DNA of 64,000 nucleotides from the NCBI GenBank assembly GCA_045128915.1, contig JBGVIT010000067.1, forward strand, positions 123,727-187,726, given 5' to 3'. Shown here one piece after another: positions 17,138 through 24,765 of this stretch (the stretch's first letter is position 1; each line of letters opens with the position of its first letter). The notes under the pieces are model-generated. The model ran no database searches and was not told the origin of the DNA. It worked only from the letters and a program-made list of their open reading frames with translations. A program made the translations under genes and the position numbers. The DNA comes from RGIG9115 sp045128915. Its GTDB lineage: Bacteria > Bacillota > Clostridia > UBA1381.

Positions 17138-17632
17138 TTATCTATACGCATCTGGAATCTCGATATGAAATGTCTCACACAGCAACTTCACATCATGCAT
17201 ATCATTTTCATCAAACTCATATCCCAAATGGAACATCACTTGACTATATGGTTCAATGCAGGAGACTTCTATATCCTCGACTTTTCCTCTCCCTGTAAAA
17301 GTTTCTAATGGAAAGCAGTTTCCTTCATAGAGTATTTTATCATCATCTGTATATTCAAAACAATGCAAATCAATAATCCGTTTATTTTCATCCTCCCATA
17401 CTGTATGGCTTGTTGTTGTATATTCCATCTTTATTTCATAAAAACCATTGTCTTTAATTATTTGTATGAACTTATGATAATCTTTCTTTTCTACAAATAT
17501 ATCAATATCATTGTGGGTTCTTGTTTCATATCCAATAAGTGCATCTACACCCCAACCGCCATCAAGGAACACTTTAATCTCCGCCTCCATTGCAAGTCGA
17601 AGAATTTGTTTTACATCTGTTACACTGACCAT
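17138..17632 (-). CDS. lnu(C)-like: Lnu(C)-family lincosamide nucleotidyltransferase
   Basis: Inactivates lincomycin and clindamycin by transferring a nucleotide from a nucleoside triphosphate. The 164 residues match the length and pattern of the Lnu(C)/Lnu(P) group: FLDGGWGVDALIG near 22 and the metal-binding HNDIDIFVEKK near 40, then IDLHCFEY and QVMFHLGYEFDENDMHDV. It is a single-gene unit with its own promoter (17683-17711) and terminator (17063-17086), inserted between the tyrosine recombinase and the HTH gene. The ribosome-binding site GAGGAGA is well placed. The exact allele and drug range cannot be told from sequence by eye. Confidence 0.85.
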   Translation of the reverse strand: MVSVTDVKQILRLAMEAEIKVFLDGGWGVDALIGYETRTHNDIDIFVEKKDYHKFIQIIKDNGFYEIKMEYTTTSHTVWEDENKRIIDLHCFEYTDDDKILYEGNCFPLETFTGRGKVEDIEVSCIEPYSQVMFHLGYEFDENDMHDVKLLCETFHIEIPDAYR

Positions 17633-17682
17633 CGTATTCTCTCCTCAAATTCTAATTTGTTGAATTGTTAAAATTCAATTTA

Positions 17683-17711
17683 ATTATATCACAACAAACA
17701 ATAAATGACAA
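17683..17711 (-). promoter_or_regulatory. promoter of the lincosamide-resistance gene
   Basis: On the minus strand TTGTCA and TATAAT are 17 bases apart. The leader that follows holds two small inverted repeats (ttgaatt/aattcaa and caaatt/aatttg), which could fold but show no clear leader peptide. Confidence 0.7.
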
Positions 17712-17733
17712 TAGATATTACTTATTTTGGATG

Positions 17734-18735
17734 TTATGAATACAAATAAATCTTTTTCAAATCTTGTCTTTCTGCACTATGGGAAAGGTGTCTTTGAATA
17801 ACAAATTGTTCTACTTTCTCTCTGTCCCAACCTTTTGAAATATAATACTCAACTGCAATTTGAGAGTGATATTTTCTAAACTCGTGATTTTTTCCACTTT
17901 CTGTAAGTCCTAATTCTTTTGTTATTCTTCTCAACTCATTACTCATTATTAGTCTTGTTTGCTTTGTGTTTTTAGGCAAATTAAAGAGTTTTTCTTGTGG
18001 TTGCTTATCTTTTATCAATTCTCTGAAAAATGCTCTGTATTGTGGCAAAATTGGTCTGTAAGACACTTTTCCACCTTTTCCAATGATTTTTATTGTTGAA
18101 TATGTGTCAATCTTGTTGTCCTTAATTGTTGTTTCAAAAATATGCTTATCAAGATTTACATCTTTTGCTTGAATTCCAATCAATTCAAATACCCTAATTC
18201 CACTATAAATTAATGTTCTGATTTCTGCTTGTCTGCTACTTGGAAAATTACATATTTTTTCTATTTGCTCATTGGTGTATAATCTGCTTGAATTGGTTTT
18301 ATAAGTATCTGCCACTTTATGATTTCTTACATCTTCTGTATAAAAACCTTGTATATGAAACTTTTTCTCACAAGCAATAGAAATCTTTTCAAGAGCATTT
18401 TTATAGGCACTTATAGTTTTTGTTGAGCAACATTTTTTACTGTCTAAAAATGCAATGCACATCTCAGGTTTTATATCTCTAACCATTTTGACATTGTATG
18501 TTTCTTTCAAAAACTTTGTAAATGTTTTTGATTTTTCTGCTATGTTTTCTGCGCTCCTTTTACTGAAAATATAATTTATGCTTGTTCCATTTCTCTTAAA
18601 CTCTCTTTTCCCAACATACTTATAGTGAGTGTCATTTTCTTTATTAAAAATGTCAGTTCTTTTTTCTTTGTCTTGTAGGTTTATCTCTAATAATGCACTA
18701 TGTATCTGAAAACCTAAACTTTTTGATTTTCCCAT
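17734..18735 (-). CDS. tyrosine recombinase (phage-integrase family)
   Basis: A 333-residue DNA strand-transfer enzyme. An N-terminal SAM-like DNA-binding region (about 70-130) precedes the catalytic domain, where the active residues can be followed: Arg in YSGIRVFELIGI near 185, a basic GKGGKVSYR turn, HEFRKYH (His and Arg) near 286, His in RHLSHSAERQ near 318, and the nucleophile Tyr in KIYLYS at the end. The start has AGGGGG six bases upstream. It may be an inversion/resolution enzyme or a relic integrase of element A; the serine recombinase at the att site is the more likely integrase. Confidence 0.85.
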   Translation of the reverse strand: MGKSKSLGFQIHSALLEINLQDKEKRTDIFNKENDTHYKYVGKREFKRNGTSINYIFSKRSAENIAEKSKTFTKFLKETYNVKMVRDIKPEMCIAFLDSKKCCSTKTISAYKNALEKISIACEKKFHIQGFYTEDVRNHKVADTYKTNSSRLYTNEQIEKICNFPSSRQAEIRTLIYSGIRVFELIGIQAKDVNLDKHIFETTIKDNKIDTYSTIKIIGKGGKVSYRPILPQYRAFFRELIKDKQPQEKLFNLPKNTKQTRLIMSNELRRITKELGLTESGKNHEFRKYHSQIAVEYYISKGWDREKVEQFVIQRHLSHSAERQDLKKIYLYS

Positions 18736-19335
18736 AAATAACCCCCTTTTTTTATAGTGATTTTCTTGATATTTTCAAGAAAATTGATTTTTTACATTTT
18801 TTCTCTTTTTATTTTAATTTATTTCATTTTATTTTGATTTTTCTATTATGGCAAAATGTGTTTAGGTTTAGCACCTAACCACATTTTTTTGCGTAGTTGT
18901 ATGGTATAATAAAAATAGCTTTTTATTATACCACATAAAAAAAAACAGACAAGGTGTGCTCCTTGTCTGTAAATCTTCTCTGTTGCGAGACTGACTGCCC
19001 AAATGACTTTTTATGTTTAGTGTGATTAAATCACATAGGACATAAAAAGTCCCAAAATAAAAATATATATGAACATCTTAAATAAGATGTAAAAATGGGG
19101 TATTGTTTTTCCTATTCTGCTTGTCTTTTGAAATTATCAAAGTAGGAAAGACAAAGGGCATAAGGACAGTTTGTGTAGGTGATAATTATAAAGTTTTTTC
19201 AATTATACTTTCTTTTGAACATTCAATTTTATAGTGTGTTAAGGAGTTCTGCTCCTTATGTGCAATCTGTTAGTTGGTGTAATATTTGGAGTGATACTCT
19301 TTATATTACACAAAGAAACAGAAACTCCTTTTTTG
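18736..19335. other. non-coding region packed with stem-loops, right end of element A
   Basis: No convincing separate gene. Hairpins run through it: 18853-18887 (15-bp arms, one mismatch), 18902-18933 (perfect 14-bp arms), 18945-18970, a nested pair at 19005-19051 (gactttttatg/cataaaaagtc enclosing tgtgat/atcaca), 19073-19090, 19241-19257 and 19277-19311 (gtgtaatat/atattacac enclosing gagt/actc). This density suggests a replication or transfer origin or a structured RNA. Confidence 0.55.
18945..18970 (-). terminator. strong terminator facing the minus strand
   Basis: A perfect 10-bp stem (acagacaagg/ccttgtctgt, 6-base loop) followed on the minus strand by eight T. No annotated minus-strand gene ends just before it, so it would terminate either read-through from recombinase B or a small RNA made from 18971-19335. 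Confidence 0.75.
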
Positions 19336-21093
19336 TTAAAATGGTACATTGTTAATGTGTAGCAAATCTTCAATCTCTTTACTCCTATAAAGTATCATTT
19401 CAATAGTAACTGGTATTGTGAAAAAAAACTTGCAATTTGGGAGGCTTAGTCCTTCTCCGCCAGAGAAAACACAATTTTGAAAAAAATTGTGTTTTCTTTT
19501 TTTGTTTAAATTTCTGGCAGGAATAAATTCAACAATCCTAAACCGCAAGGAATTATCCTTGCCATAATCATCTGCTACAAGTTTTAGTAAATCATTACCA
19601 TAGCATAATGTTATTTCTACTTTATCTTCATAAACTACCACTTTATCAACAAAAAGATTTACAATTTCTTTAATGCCTTTTAATGTGCCGTTTTCAAACT
19701 CTGATTTAGCATATTTAAATGCTTCAAGAATTACATCTTCTGTTAATGTTGTTTCTCTGGCTTTTGCCTTTACATTTTCAAGTTCTATATCTAAACTGAC
19801 TTTTTCATTTTCAAGAGATTTTAAATTTTCAGCAAGTGCTTGTGAAAAACCTATTGAAGCGATAGCATTAGTTGTATTGTTGATTTTGTAATTTACACTA
19901 TCAATAAGTTTTTCAAGTCTTGTAATCTCTTGTGTATAGTTATCATCTTGTGAATTATGATATTTCCTATAAGCAGAAACGATTTCTTCAATTCTGCTTT
20001 CATCAAAGACAATTTTACTGATAAGTTGTACTACACTCTTATCAAGAACATCACGATTGACTTCGCCATTATGACATTTAACTTTTTGATTTTTGTGGGT
20101 ACAACGATAACTTACATATTGTGGGTGTGTATCGTTTGCCTTTCTGCTATTTCCAACATAAGCAGATTCACATTCGCCACAGATAATTTTTCCAGATAAT
20201 AAATATGTTTCTCTTGCTTTGAAACTGCCTGCTCTTTTTTGCCTATCTTTCATTATCTTTTGTACCTTATCAAAATCATCTTTACTGATAAGGGCAGGGC
20301 AACCATTTTCAATTCTGACGATTTCTTCATCTGGCTTGTATTTATGCCCATTTCTCTTTTTTGTAGCACTATTTGCCTTTTCAGACTTATTGTAAATATA
20401 AGTGCCACAATACTTTTCGTTTTTCAAAATTGAAAATAGTGAGTTCTTTCCAAACACATTTCCAGTTTTGGTCTTATAGCCTTTACGATTTAATTCATTT
20501 ACAACATCCATATAGGAATCGCCCTTTAAGATGTTTTCAAATATCAGTTTTACCGCACCTGCTTCATCTGGATTGATTACAAGTTTCTTTGTTTGCTTAT
20601 CTACATTGTAGCCAAGCGGGGGAAGTCCCCCCACATGATTACATTTCAAGGCATTTTCCATTTTGCCCTTTTCAACCTCTCTGGCAAGGTTAAGAATGTA
20701 GTATTCAGCCATACCCTCTAAAACAGATTCCAGAATAACACTCTCTGGACTATCGTCAAGCCTTTCTGTAACGCTGAAAAGTTTAACGCCGTTTGATTTA
20801 AGAATATACTTGTGATGTGCCGAATCGTATCTATTTCTAGCAAAGCGGTCAAGTTTATGTACTACGATAGCATTAAATTTACCTTTACCACAATCAGCCA
20901 TCATCTGCTTAAAAGCAGGTCTGTTATCAGTTTTTGCTGTTTGTGCTCTATCTTCATAGAATTTAATTAAGGTATAACCCTCTTTATCGCAATATTCTTT
21001 GATTGCTCTTTCTTGTGCTTCAATGCTTTCTTCTCTTTGTAGGTCAGAAGAATATCTCGCATAACCTACAACTTGTAATTCTCTATTTCTCAT
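19336..21093 (-). CDS. large serine recombinase B (integrase of element B)
   Basis: A 585-residue integrase as it now stands. Catalytic Ser15 lies in YARYSSDLQ, with HKLDRFARNRYD (conserved Arg) near 83; then come a recombinase domain (about 160-290), a zinc ribbon (CGECESAYVG ... CTHKNQKVKC, about 308-350) and a coiled coil (about 385-445). The frame crosses the core as SGGEG, and the last 37 residues come from element A sequence (19339-19449). Joined to its own right end (28838-28939) it would instead gain a 34-residue tail. It follows ardA by 20 bases, so antirestriction and integration genes share a transcript. It is only distantly similar to recombinase A. Confidence 0.92.
   Translation of the reverse strand: MRNRELQVVGYARYSSDLQREESIEAQERAIKEYCDKEGYTLIKFYEDRAQTAKTDNRPAFKQMMADCGKGKFNAIVVHKLDRFARNRYDSAHHKYILKSNGVKLFSVTERLDDSPESVILESVLEGMAEYYILNLAREVEKGKMENALKCNHVGGLPPLGYNVDKQTKKLVINPDEAGAVKLIFENILKGDSYMDVVNELNRKGYKTKTGNVFGKNSLFSILKNEKYCGTYIYNKSEKANSATKKRNGHKYKPDEEIVRIENGCPALISKDDFDKVQKIMKDRQKRAGSFKARETYLLSGKIICGECESAYVGNSRKANDTHPQYVSYRCTHKNQKVKCHNGEVNRDVLDKSVVQLISKIVFDESRIEEIVSAYRKYHNSQDDNYTQEITRLEKLIDSVNYKINNTTNAIASIGFSQALAENLKSLENEKVSLDIELENVKAKARETTLTEDVILEAFKYAKSEFENGTLKGIKEIVNLFVDKVVVYEDKVEITLCYGNDLLKLVADDYGKDNSLRFRIVEFIPARNLNKKRKHNFFQNCVFSGGEGLSLPNCKFFFTIPVTIEMILYRSKEIEDLLHINNVPF
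19451..19462. repeat. attachment core 2 (junction of elements A and B)
   Basis: The core ccttctccgcca, preceded by agt as at site 3 and followed by an element-specific hairpin as at site 1. It is the hybrid site between the tandem elements and lies in frame within recombinase B. Confidence 0.82.
19464..19503. terminator. element B terminator just inside its left end
   Basis: A perfect 15-bp stem (agaaaacacaatttt/aaaattgtgttttct) with a 4-base loop and a T-run on the plus strand, beginning two bases after the core. When element B was next to tRNA-Ser this would have ended the tRNA transcript. It also encodes part of the recombinase B C-terminus. Confidence 0.82.
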
Positions 21094-21113
21094 ATTTGTT
21101 AGTCCTTTCTGCT

Positions 21114-21638
21114 TTAATAAGCCATAATATAACCATTTTTAGTAAAACAACCACTGCTATCAAGGTCTATATCTCTGCCATAAGATGAATAGTCAAAATA
21201 GCATTTTAGATTTTCTGGAATATCAATACAACCACATTCCTCCGCAAAGTAATAGCCTAAATCATAGTCGTTTTCAATATCTTCATATAAGGTATAATCA
21301 TCAAGATTATCAATATAATCCATTACATCTGTTAGTGATAAGGGAGAATCATATTCCATAATTGATTCCAGTTTAAGAACATCGTATGAATAAAGATTAT
21401 CAATCTTTTCAGCAAGTTCGTTTAATTCATAAATGCTGGAATATTCACCTATTACTCTTGATAGACCTTCAATATCACTTTCGCTATCGGTAATAAAAAA
21501 TTCTTCGTATTTTTCGTCAATGCCAATTCGCTTTAATGCTTCGTCAAGTTCTTCTGGGAGAACGGGTAATTCTACCCATTCTCCAACCAAAGTGCCTTCA
21601 ACATATTTTCCAAGATTACAAATATATGCTTTTATCAT
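21114..21638 (-). CDS. ardA: ArdA-type antirestriction protein (copy 1)
   Basis: An acidic DNA-mimic protein that binds type I restriction enzymes and protects incoming mobile DNA. The 174 residues begin MIKAYICNLGKYVEGTLVGEW, the standard ArdA start, continue with ELPVLPEELDEALKRIGI and YEEFFITDSESD, and are rich in Asp and Glu throughout. Length is typical. It lies directly upstream of recombinase B and 16 bases after a 37-codon gene, in an operon with a second ArdA-like gene. Confidence 0.9.
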   Translation of the reverse strand: MIKAYICNLGKYVEGTLVGEWVELPVLPEELDEALKRIGIDEKYEEFFITDSESDIEGLSRVIGEYSSIYELNELAEKIDNLYSYDVLKLESIMEYDSPLSLTDVMDYIDNLDDYTLYEDIENDYDLGYYFAEECGCIDIPENLKCYFDYSSYGRDIDLDSSGCFTKNGYIMAY

Positions 21639-21654
21639 CAGTAGCCCCTCGCTT

Positions 21655-21768
21655 TCATCTTTTAATATAGTTATTCATATTTTCGCATAAAATCTTGACT
21701 ATCTCATTGTAATCAATGATGTTTTCTTCCTTTGGAATAAAGATTATTTTTTTATTTTTAGTTTTCAT
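21655..21768 (-). CDS. small protein of 37 residues, coupled to neighbours
   Basis: Reads MKTKNKKIIFIPKEENIIDY onward. Its start overlaps the end of the upstream gene by 11 bases, a GAAGGGA site precedes it, and its stop is 16 bases before ardA. Tight packing in the operon supports a real gene. I recognise no domain; it is lysine-rich at the start and acidic in the middle. Confidence 0.5.
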   Translation of the reverse strand: MKTKNKKIIFIPKEENIIDYNEIVKILCENMNNYIKR

Positions 21769-22129
21769 ATTTGAGAATCCCTTCTGTAAAATAAGTGTGG
21801 TTTGTTTTTTGTATCAAAATAGAGTTGAATACTGTAAATACAAAATCTATATTAGAAATTTCACAGTTATCAATCATTTTATTGCCGTCATAAATATTAA
21901 GACAAAATACAAGTGATTTCTTACTGCTTTCAGAAATAATTTCTTCAATCTTTTCCAAATGGCTTGATGATAGAAAACAATCAATCGTCAACGCCATTTT
22001 CCTATTACATATATTGATATCTTCAATATCAAATTCCTCTGATACAAAATTTTTATCAAGTGCTTTAACTACAAGAGTTCTTCTATAAACTTGATTTTTG
22101 ATTTTTATGTAAAATTTCTTATTTAACAT
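21758..22129 (-). CDS. hypothetical protein in the ardA operon
   Basis: A 123-residue protein I do not recognise. It looks like a compact alpha/beta fold: a basic start (NKKFYIKIKNQVYRRTLVVKAL), an acidic strand (EEFDIEDINICN), an amphipathic helix (SSHLEKIEEIISESSKK) and a hydrophobic C-terminal part. It lies between the two ArdA-like genes, 50 bases after the first, and overlaps the next small gene by 11 bases. A role in counter-defence is suggested only by position. Confidence 0.6.
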   Translation of the reverse strand: MLNKKFYIKIKNQVYRRTLVVKALDKNFVSEEFDIEDINICNRKMALTIDCFLSSSHLEKIEEIISESSKKSLVFCLNIYDGNKMIDNCEISNIDFVFTVFNSILIQKTNHTYFTEGILKYEN

Positions 22130-22179
22130 TTTTGTAGTCTCCTTTGAACTTAAATTTTGTTGTGATGTACATCTTACAA

Positions 22180-22692
22180 TTATATTTTAACATAAAAATC
22201 ATCATAAATCAAGAAATCCATTCCGTATATACGGAAGAAACAAACTATTTTAATCAATAGTCCGTAAGTGGTAAAAACTCGTTCCCCCTTGTATTCTCTG
22301 GTATTGTAAGCACTTTCATCTACATTTTGGATTAACTCATAATCTTTAAGGCAATCTAAAATATCACTTAAATCATCAGAACTTGAATAATCATATGCTT
22401 CAATGTAAGCACAGAGTTTATCAGTATCATCATCTGAAAGATTTTCTAACCGCCCTGCCAAATTATTCAGTTCTATAATCTTCTTGTGATTATCTAACTT
22501 ATTGCCTTTGCCGAATACTTCATTTTTACATTCTGTGATAAAGCATTCCAGACATTCATCATTCTTACCGATTTGTTTCAGCACTCTTTCAAGTGCTACT
22601 CTGCCTATGGGTAATCTAACCCATTTCCCCTCTATACCTGCTTTGTTGCCTGATTTACTTTTGGTAATAAAATATACCGCCATTCTGCTCAT
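22180..22692 (-). CDS. divergent ArdA-like antirestriction protein (copy 2)
   Basis: A 170-residue protein whose first ~125 residues follow the ArdA pattern: GKWVRLPIG, ALERVLKQIG, ECFITECKNEVFG, then IIELNNLAGRLENL and an acidic stretch. The last ~35 residues (IKIVCFFRIYGMDFLIYDDF) are hydrophobic and unlike ArdA. That replaced end coincides with a 30-base repeat (22209-22238) of the promoter-proximal sequence at 22813-22842, which may mark a recombination event that rewrote the C-terminus. The start ATG has GAGAGG upstream; an in-frame ATG three codons later is the alternative. It is the first gene of the operon ending in recombinase B. Confidence 0.65.
   Translation of the reverse strand: MSRMAVYFITKSKSGNKAGIEGKWVRLPIGRVALERVLKQIGKNDECLECFITECKNEVFGKGNKLDNHKKIIELNNLAGRLENLSDDDTDKLCAYIEAYDYSSSDDLSDILDCLKDYELIQNVDESAYNTREYKGERVFTTYGLLIKIVCFFRIYGMDFLIYDDFYVKI
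22209..22238. repeat. 30-base repeat with 16-base palindrome (copy 1)
   Basis: Contains the perfect palindrome TTCCGTATATACGGAA (22221-22236). It matches 22813-22842 in 29 of 30 bases in direct orientation. It lies inside the 3' part of the ArdA-like gene. Confidence 0.85.
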
Positions 22693-22788
22693 ATCTTTTG
22701 TTCCTCTCTTTCTATTTTGTTTTTTATATATACTACTGCGAGAAGAACGCCATTATTCAAGTAAATGCGACAAAATCTATCTATTTTT

Positions 22789-22816
22789 ATTATAACACAC
22801 CCACACTGTGAGTCAA
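22789..22816 (-). promoter_or_regulatory. promoter of the ardA-recombinase B operon
   Basis: On the minus strand TTGACT and TATAAT lie 16 bases apart, about 100 bases before the first ArdA-like gene. The -35 box overlaps the start of the palindromic repeat, which extends upstream as an operator would. Confidence 0.65.
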
Positions 22817-22842
22817 GAAAACCATTCCGTATATACGGAAGA
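22813..22842. repeat. 30-base repeat with 16-base palindrome (copy 2, operator candidate)
   Basis: The second copy of TTCCGTATATACGGAA (22825-22840), placed immediately upstream of the -35 box of the minus-strand operon and in the divergent region before the plus-strand genes. Confidence 0.8.
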
Positions 22843-23097
22843 TATTGAAAAATATTAAAATCAAAGCCAACCAGACTAATAGGCTTGTTTCAACATCTTC
22901 AAGTTATAGAACGCTTATAAATAAAGTATTATATATAATAAGGAAAGAAAACAATCTCGCAAGACCTCACTCCGCAGGTATATCAAAAGATACACCACCG
23001 AAAGAAAAATGGCTATGCCACCACATTCCCAGAGTGAATGTTTTTTTCATTTCTTGCTCCGTTCGGTCTTGCTGGAAGCTCAAGGGGGTGGATTTTC
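22843..23097. other. divergent intergenic region of element B
   Basis: AT-rich at first, then of mixed composition. An open frame from 22845 has no ribosome-binding site and looks non-coding. The 8-base inverted pair gcaagacc/ggtcttgc lies about 100 bases apart, near 22959 and 23065. It probably holds the plus-strand promoter and possibly a replication origin for the Rep gene, but I see no definite nick site. Confidence 0.35.
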
Positions 23098-23694
23098 TTG
23101 GGAAGAAAATCTCATTATATACAAACACCGAACCACAAGGACATTCAATTCTTGAACGCCCTTAGATGTTCTGGTGTTTGCTCAAAGGAACAAGCACTCA
23201 CATTTATTACGGCTAACCGCCTTAAAAATTTCGTGCTTGATAGGACAATCCAGAAAGCCTCGTATATAGACGATAAAGGCAACCGACAAGCCATTTACCG
23301 AATATCAGATGACGGCAGAAAATGGATTGCCCAGAATGTTCCAACACTTGCTGACCGCAAATATTATACAAGCACTGGCACAGAACACGATTTAAGGCTG
23401 ATGAATAAAATTATATCTCTAACACCAGAACAAAGGCTTACTATGAGATGTGAATCAGAAATCAGGGACGAGTTCAAAGAACATCTGGACAAACTGTTAG
23501 AAGACAAATTATATGACCGTCACGAAGAACTATATAATGCTATGGCAAGTCATACAGTATCAATGCCAGACCTTGCCTATGGTGTAAATGAATATTTTGA
23601 AGTAATCACATCATCATACGGAGAAACGGAGATAAATGCTAAAATTGAGACAGTTTCTATGATTGGGGGAAATCTTGAAATGGAAAGAATTTAA
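23098..23694 (+). CDS. conserved-type mobile-element protein, possible winged helix
   Basis: A protein of about 198 residues without a function I can name. An N-terminal winged-helix-like region (SKEQALTFITANRLKNFVLDR, then YRISDDGRKWIAQNVP) leads into YYTSTGTEHDLRLMNKII, reminiscent of replication-relaxation proteins of Firmicute mobile elements. I favour TTG 23098, preceded by GGGGGTGG, as the start; the frame is open to ATG 23038, which lacks such a site. It is the first of a plus-strand group leading to the Rep gene; the next gene starts 20 bases later. Confidence 0.6.
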   Translation: MGRKSHYIQTPNHKDIQFLNALRCSGVCSKEQALTFITANRLKNFVLDRTIQKASYIDDKGNRQAIYRISDDGRKWIAQNVPTLADRKYYTSTGTEHDLRLMNKIISLTPEQRLTMRCESEIRDEFKEHLDKLLEDKLYDRHEELYNAMASHTVSMPDLAYGVNEYFEVITSSYGETEINAKIETVSMIGGNLEMERI

Positions 23695-23714
23695 TTAACA
23701 AGGGGGAAAGAAAA

Positions 23715-24593
23715 ATGGACGGAATAAAAGAAATGTGCCAGAAGAAACTTCTGGAAGATAACGAAAAAATTATTTATATAATTATTTCAGGTTGTGGGGG
23801 TGTGATGTTCCTGAAACACTTTTACAGTGTGATAGGGAAAACCGACACCAGACTAATTGATAGACTTATAGACAATGGAATTATCAAAGTCAAGCAGATA
23901 GGTAGAAACAAGGTTATAATAGCCAGACACCCCGCCTATCGTCATTTTGGATTATCAACTAAATCCCCAAAATTGACAAGTAAGCACTTGCTTCACTCTG
24001 CCTTACTCTGTGAAATGTTGCTTCATACATATTTTGACAACACCGAGAAAATGGTTAAAATCCTACAACAAGGGAATTTCTGCTACTATGCCGTAGAGAA
24101 CAGTTTGAATTTCTTAAACCGAGTATTTTGCTTTATGAGTGGCAAAAGTGCCGACACAAGCACATTAAGGTTGTATCTGAACGAACTGAAAGAGAAAACC
24201 GAGTTCCTAAAATCTAGCACAAAAGGACGAAAGGACACATTGGCAAAAAGCACTTGCCAGACAACAGACTTGCTTATTATGAGAAATAATAATGTTTATG
24301 TTCGTTATGCCGATTACACCGAGAACACGCTCCAAGTTCATCTGGCTATCTTCCTATACCAGAACAACACCGAGAAACTTATAAGGAACATAAAAAAATC
24401 TCTGGAAGCGGTTTCGTCAATGTTCTACGGCATACCGACCAGAGTTATTATTGATGTGTATTCTCTTAATGAAAAATCAGAATTCTTACAAAAGAAAGTT
24501 TTTAATAATTTTCCAGATGAGAATATAAGATTTCATTGGTATAATGTAAAAAATCGTCTCTTTTCTGGGATTGATGTAGAAAAATTGTTATAG
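23715..24593 (+). CDS. hypothetical protein with N-terminal winged-helix-like region
   Basis: A 292-residue protein that I do not recognise. Residues about 30-75 (MFLKHFYSVIGKTDTRLIDRLIDNGIIK) look like a small winged helix with a basic wing, followed by a helical region and a C-terminal alpha/beta part (TDLLIMRNNNVYVRYADYTE ... TRVIIDVYSLNEK). It follows the previous gene with an AGGGGG ribosome-binding site. The pair resembles accessory replication or relaxation factors beside a rolling-circle gene, by position only. Confidence 0.6.
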   Translation: MDGIKEMCQKKLLEDNEKIIYIIISGCGGVMFLKHFYSVIGKTDTRLIDRLIDNGIIKVKQIGRNKVIIARHPAYRHFGLSTKSPKLTSKHLLHSALLCEMLLHTYFDNTEKMVKILQQGNFCYYAVENSLNFLNRVFCFMSGKSADTSTLRLYLNELKEKTEFLKSSTKGRKDTLAKSTCQTTDLLIMRNNNVYVRYADYTENTLQVHLAIFLYQNNTEKLIRNIKKSLEAVSSMFYGIPTRVIIDVYSLNEKSEFLQKKVFNNFPDENIRFHWYNVKNRLFSGIDVEKLL

Positions 24594-24644
24594 TCCGTGT
24601 TGCTTCCTTATATAATATATAAAGGAAAGGACGGCGGATTAGAT

Positions 24645-24758
24645 ATGAAACTGACAAAAGACGAGATTGATTTTTTGGAAGAAATATCAAGAGAGAACTT
24701 CCAGAGAGATTTTGAACAATGGATTGAGAGTATGGAATTTTATCTGGCGAAAAATTAA
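24645..24758 (+). CDS. small protein of 37 residues upstream of rep
   Basis: Reads MKLTKDEIDFLEEISRENFQ and onward, an acidic, strongly helical peptide. It has AGGACGGCGG before the ATG, a TATAAT-like sequence upstream and a terminator hairpin right after the stop, so it looks like a free-standing small gene. I know no homologue by sight; a small regulator is possible. Confidence 0.5.
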   Translation: MKLTKDEIDFLEEISRENFQRDFEQWIESMEFYLAKN

Positions 24759-24765
24759 GAAATGG

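Noticed and set aside
22845..23165. Open frame of 106 codons in the divergent region of element B.
   Set aside because: It would start at TTG without a ribosome-binding site, has irregular composition and overlaps the better-supported gene at 23098.
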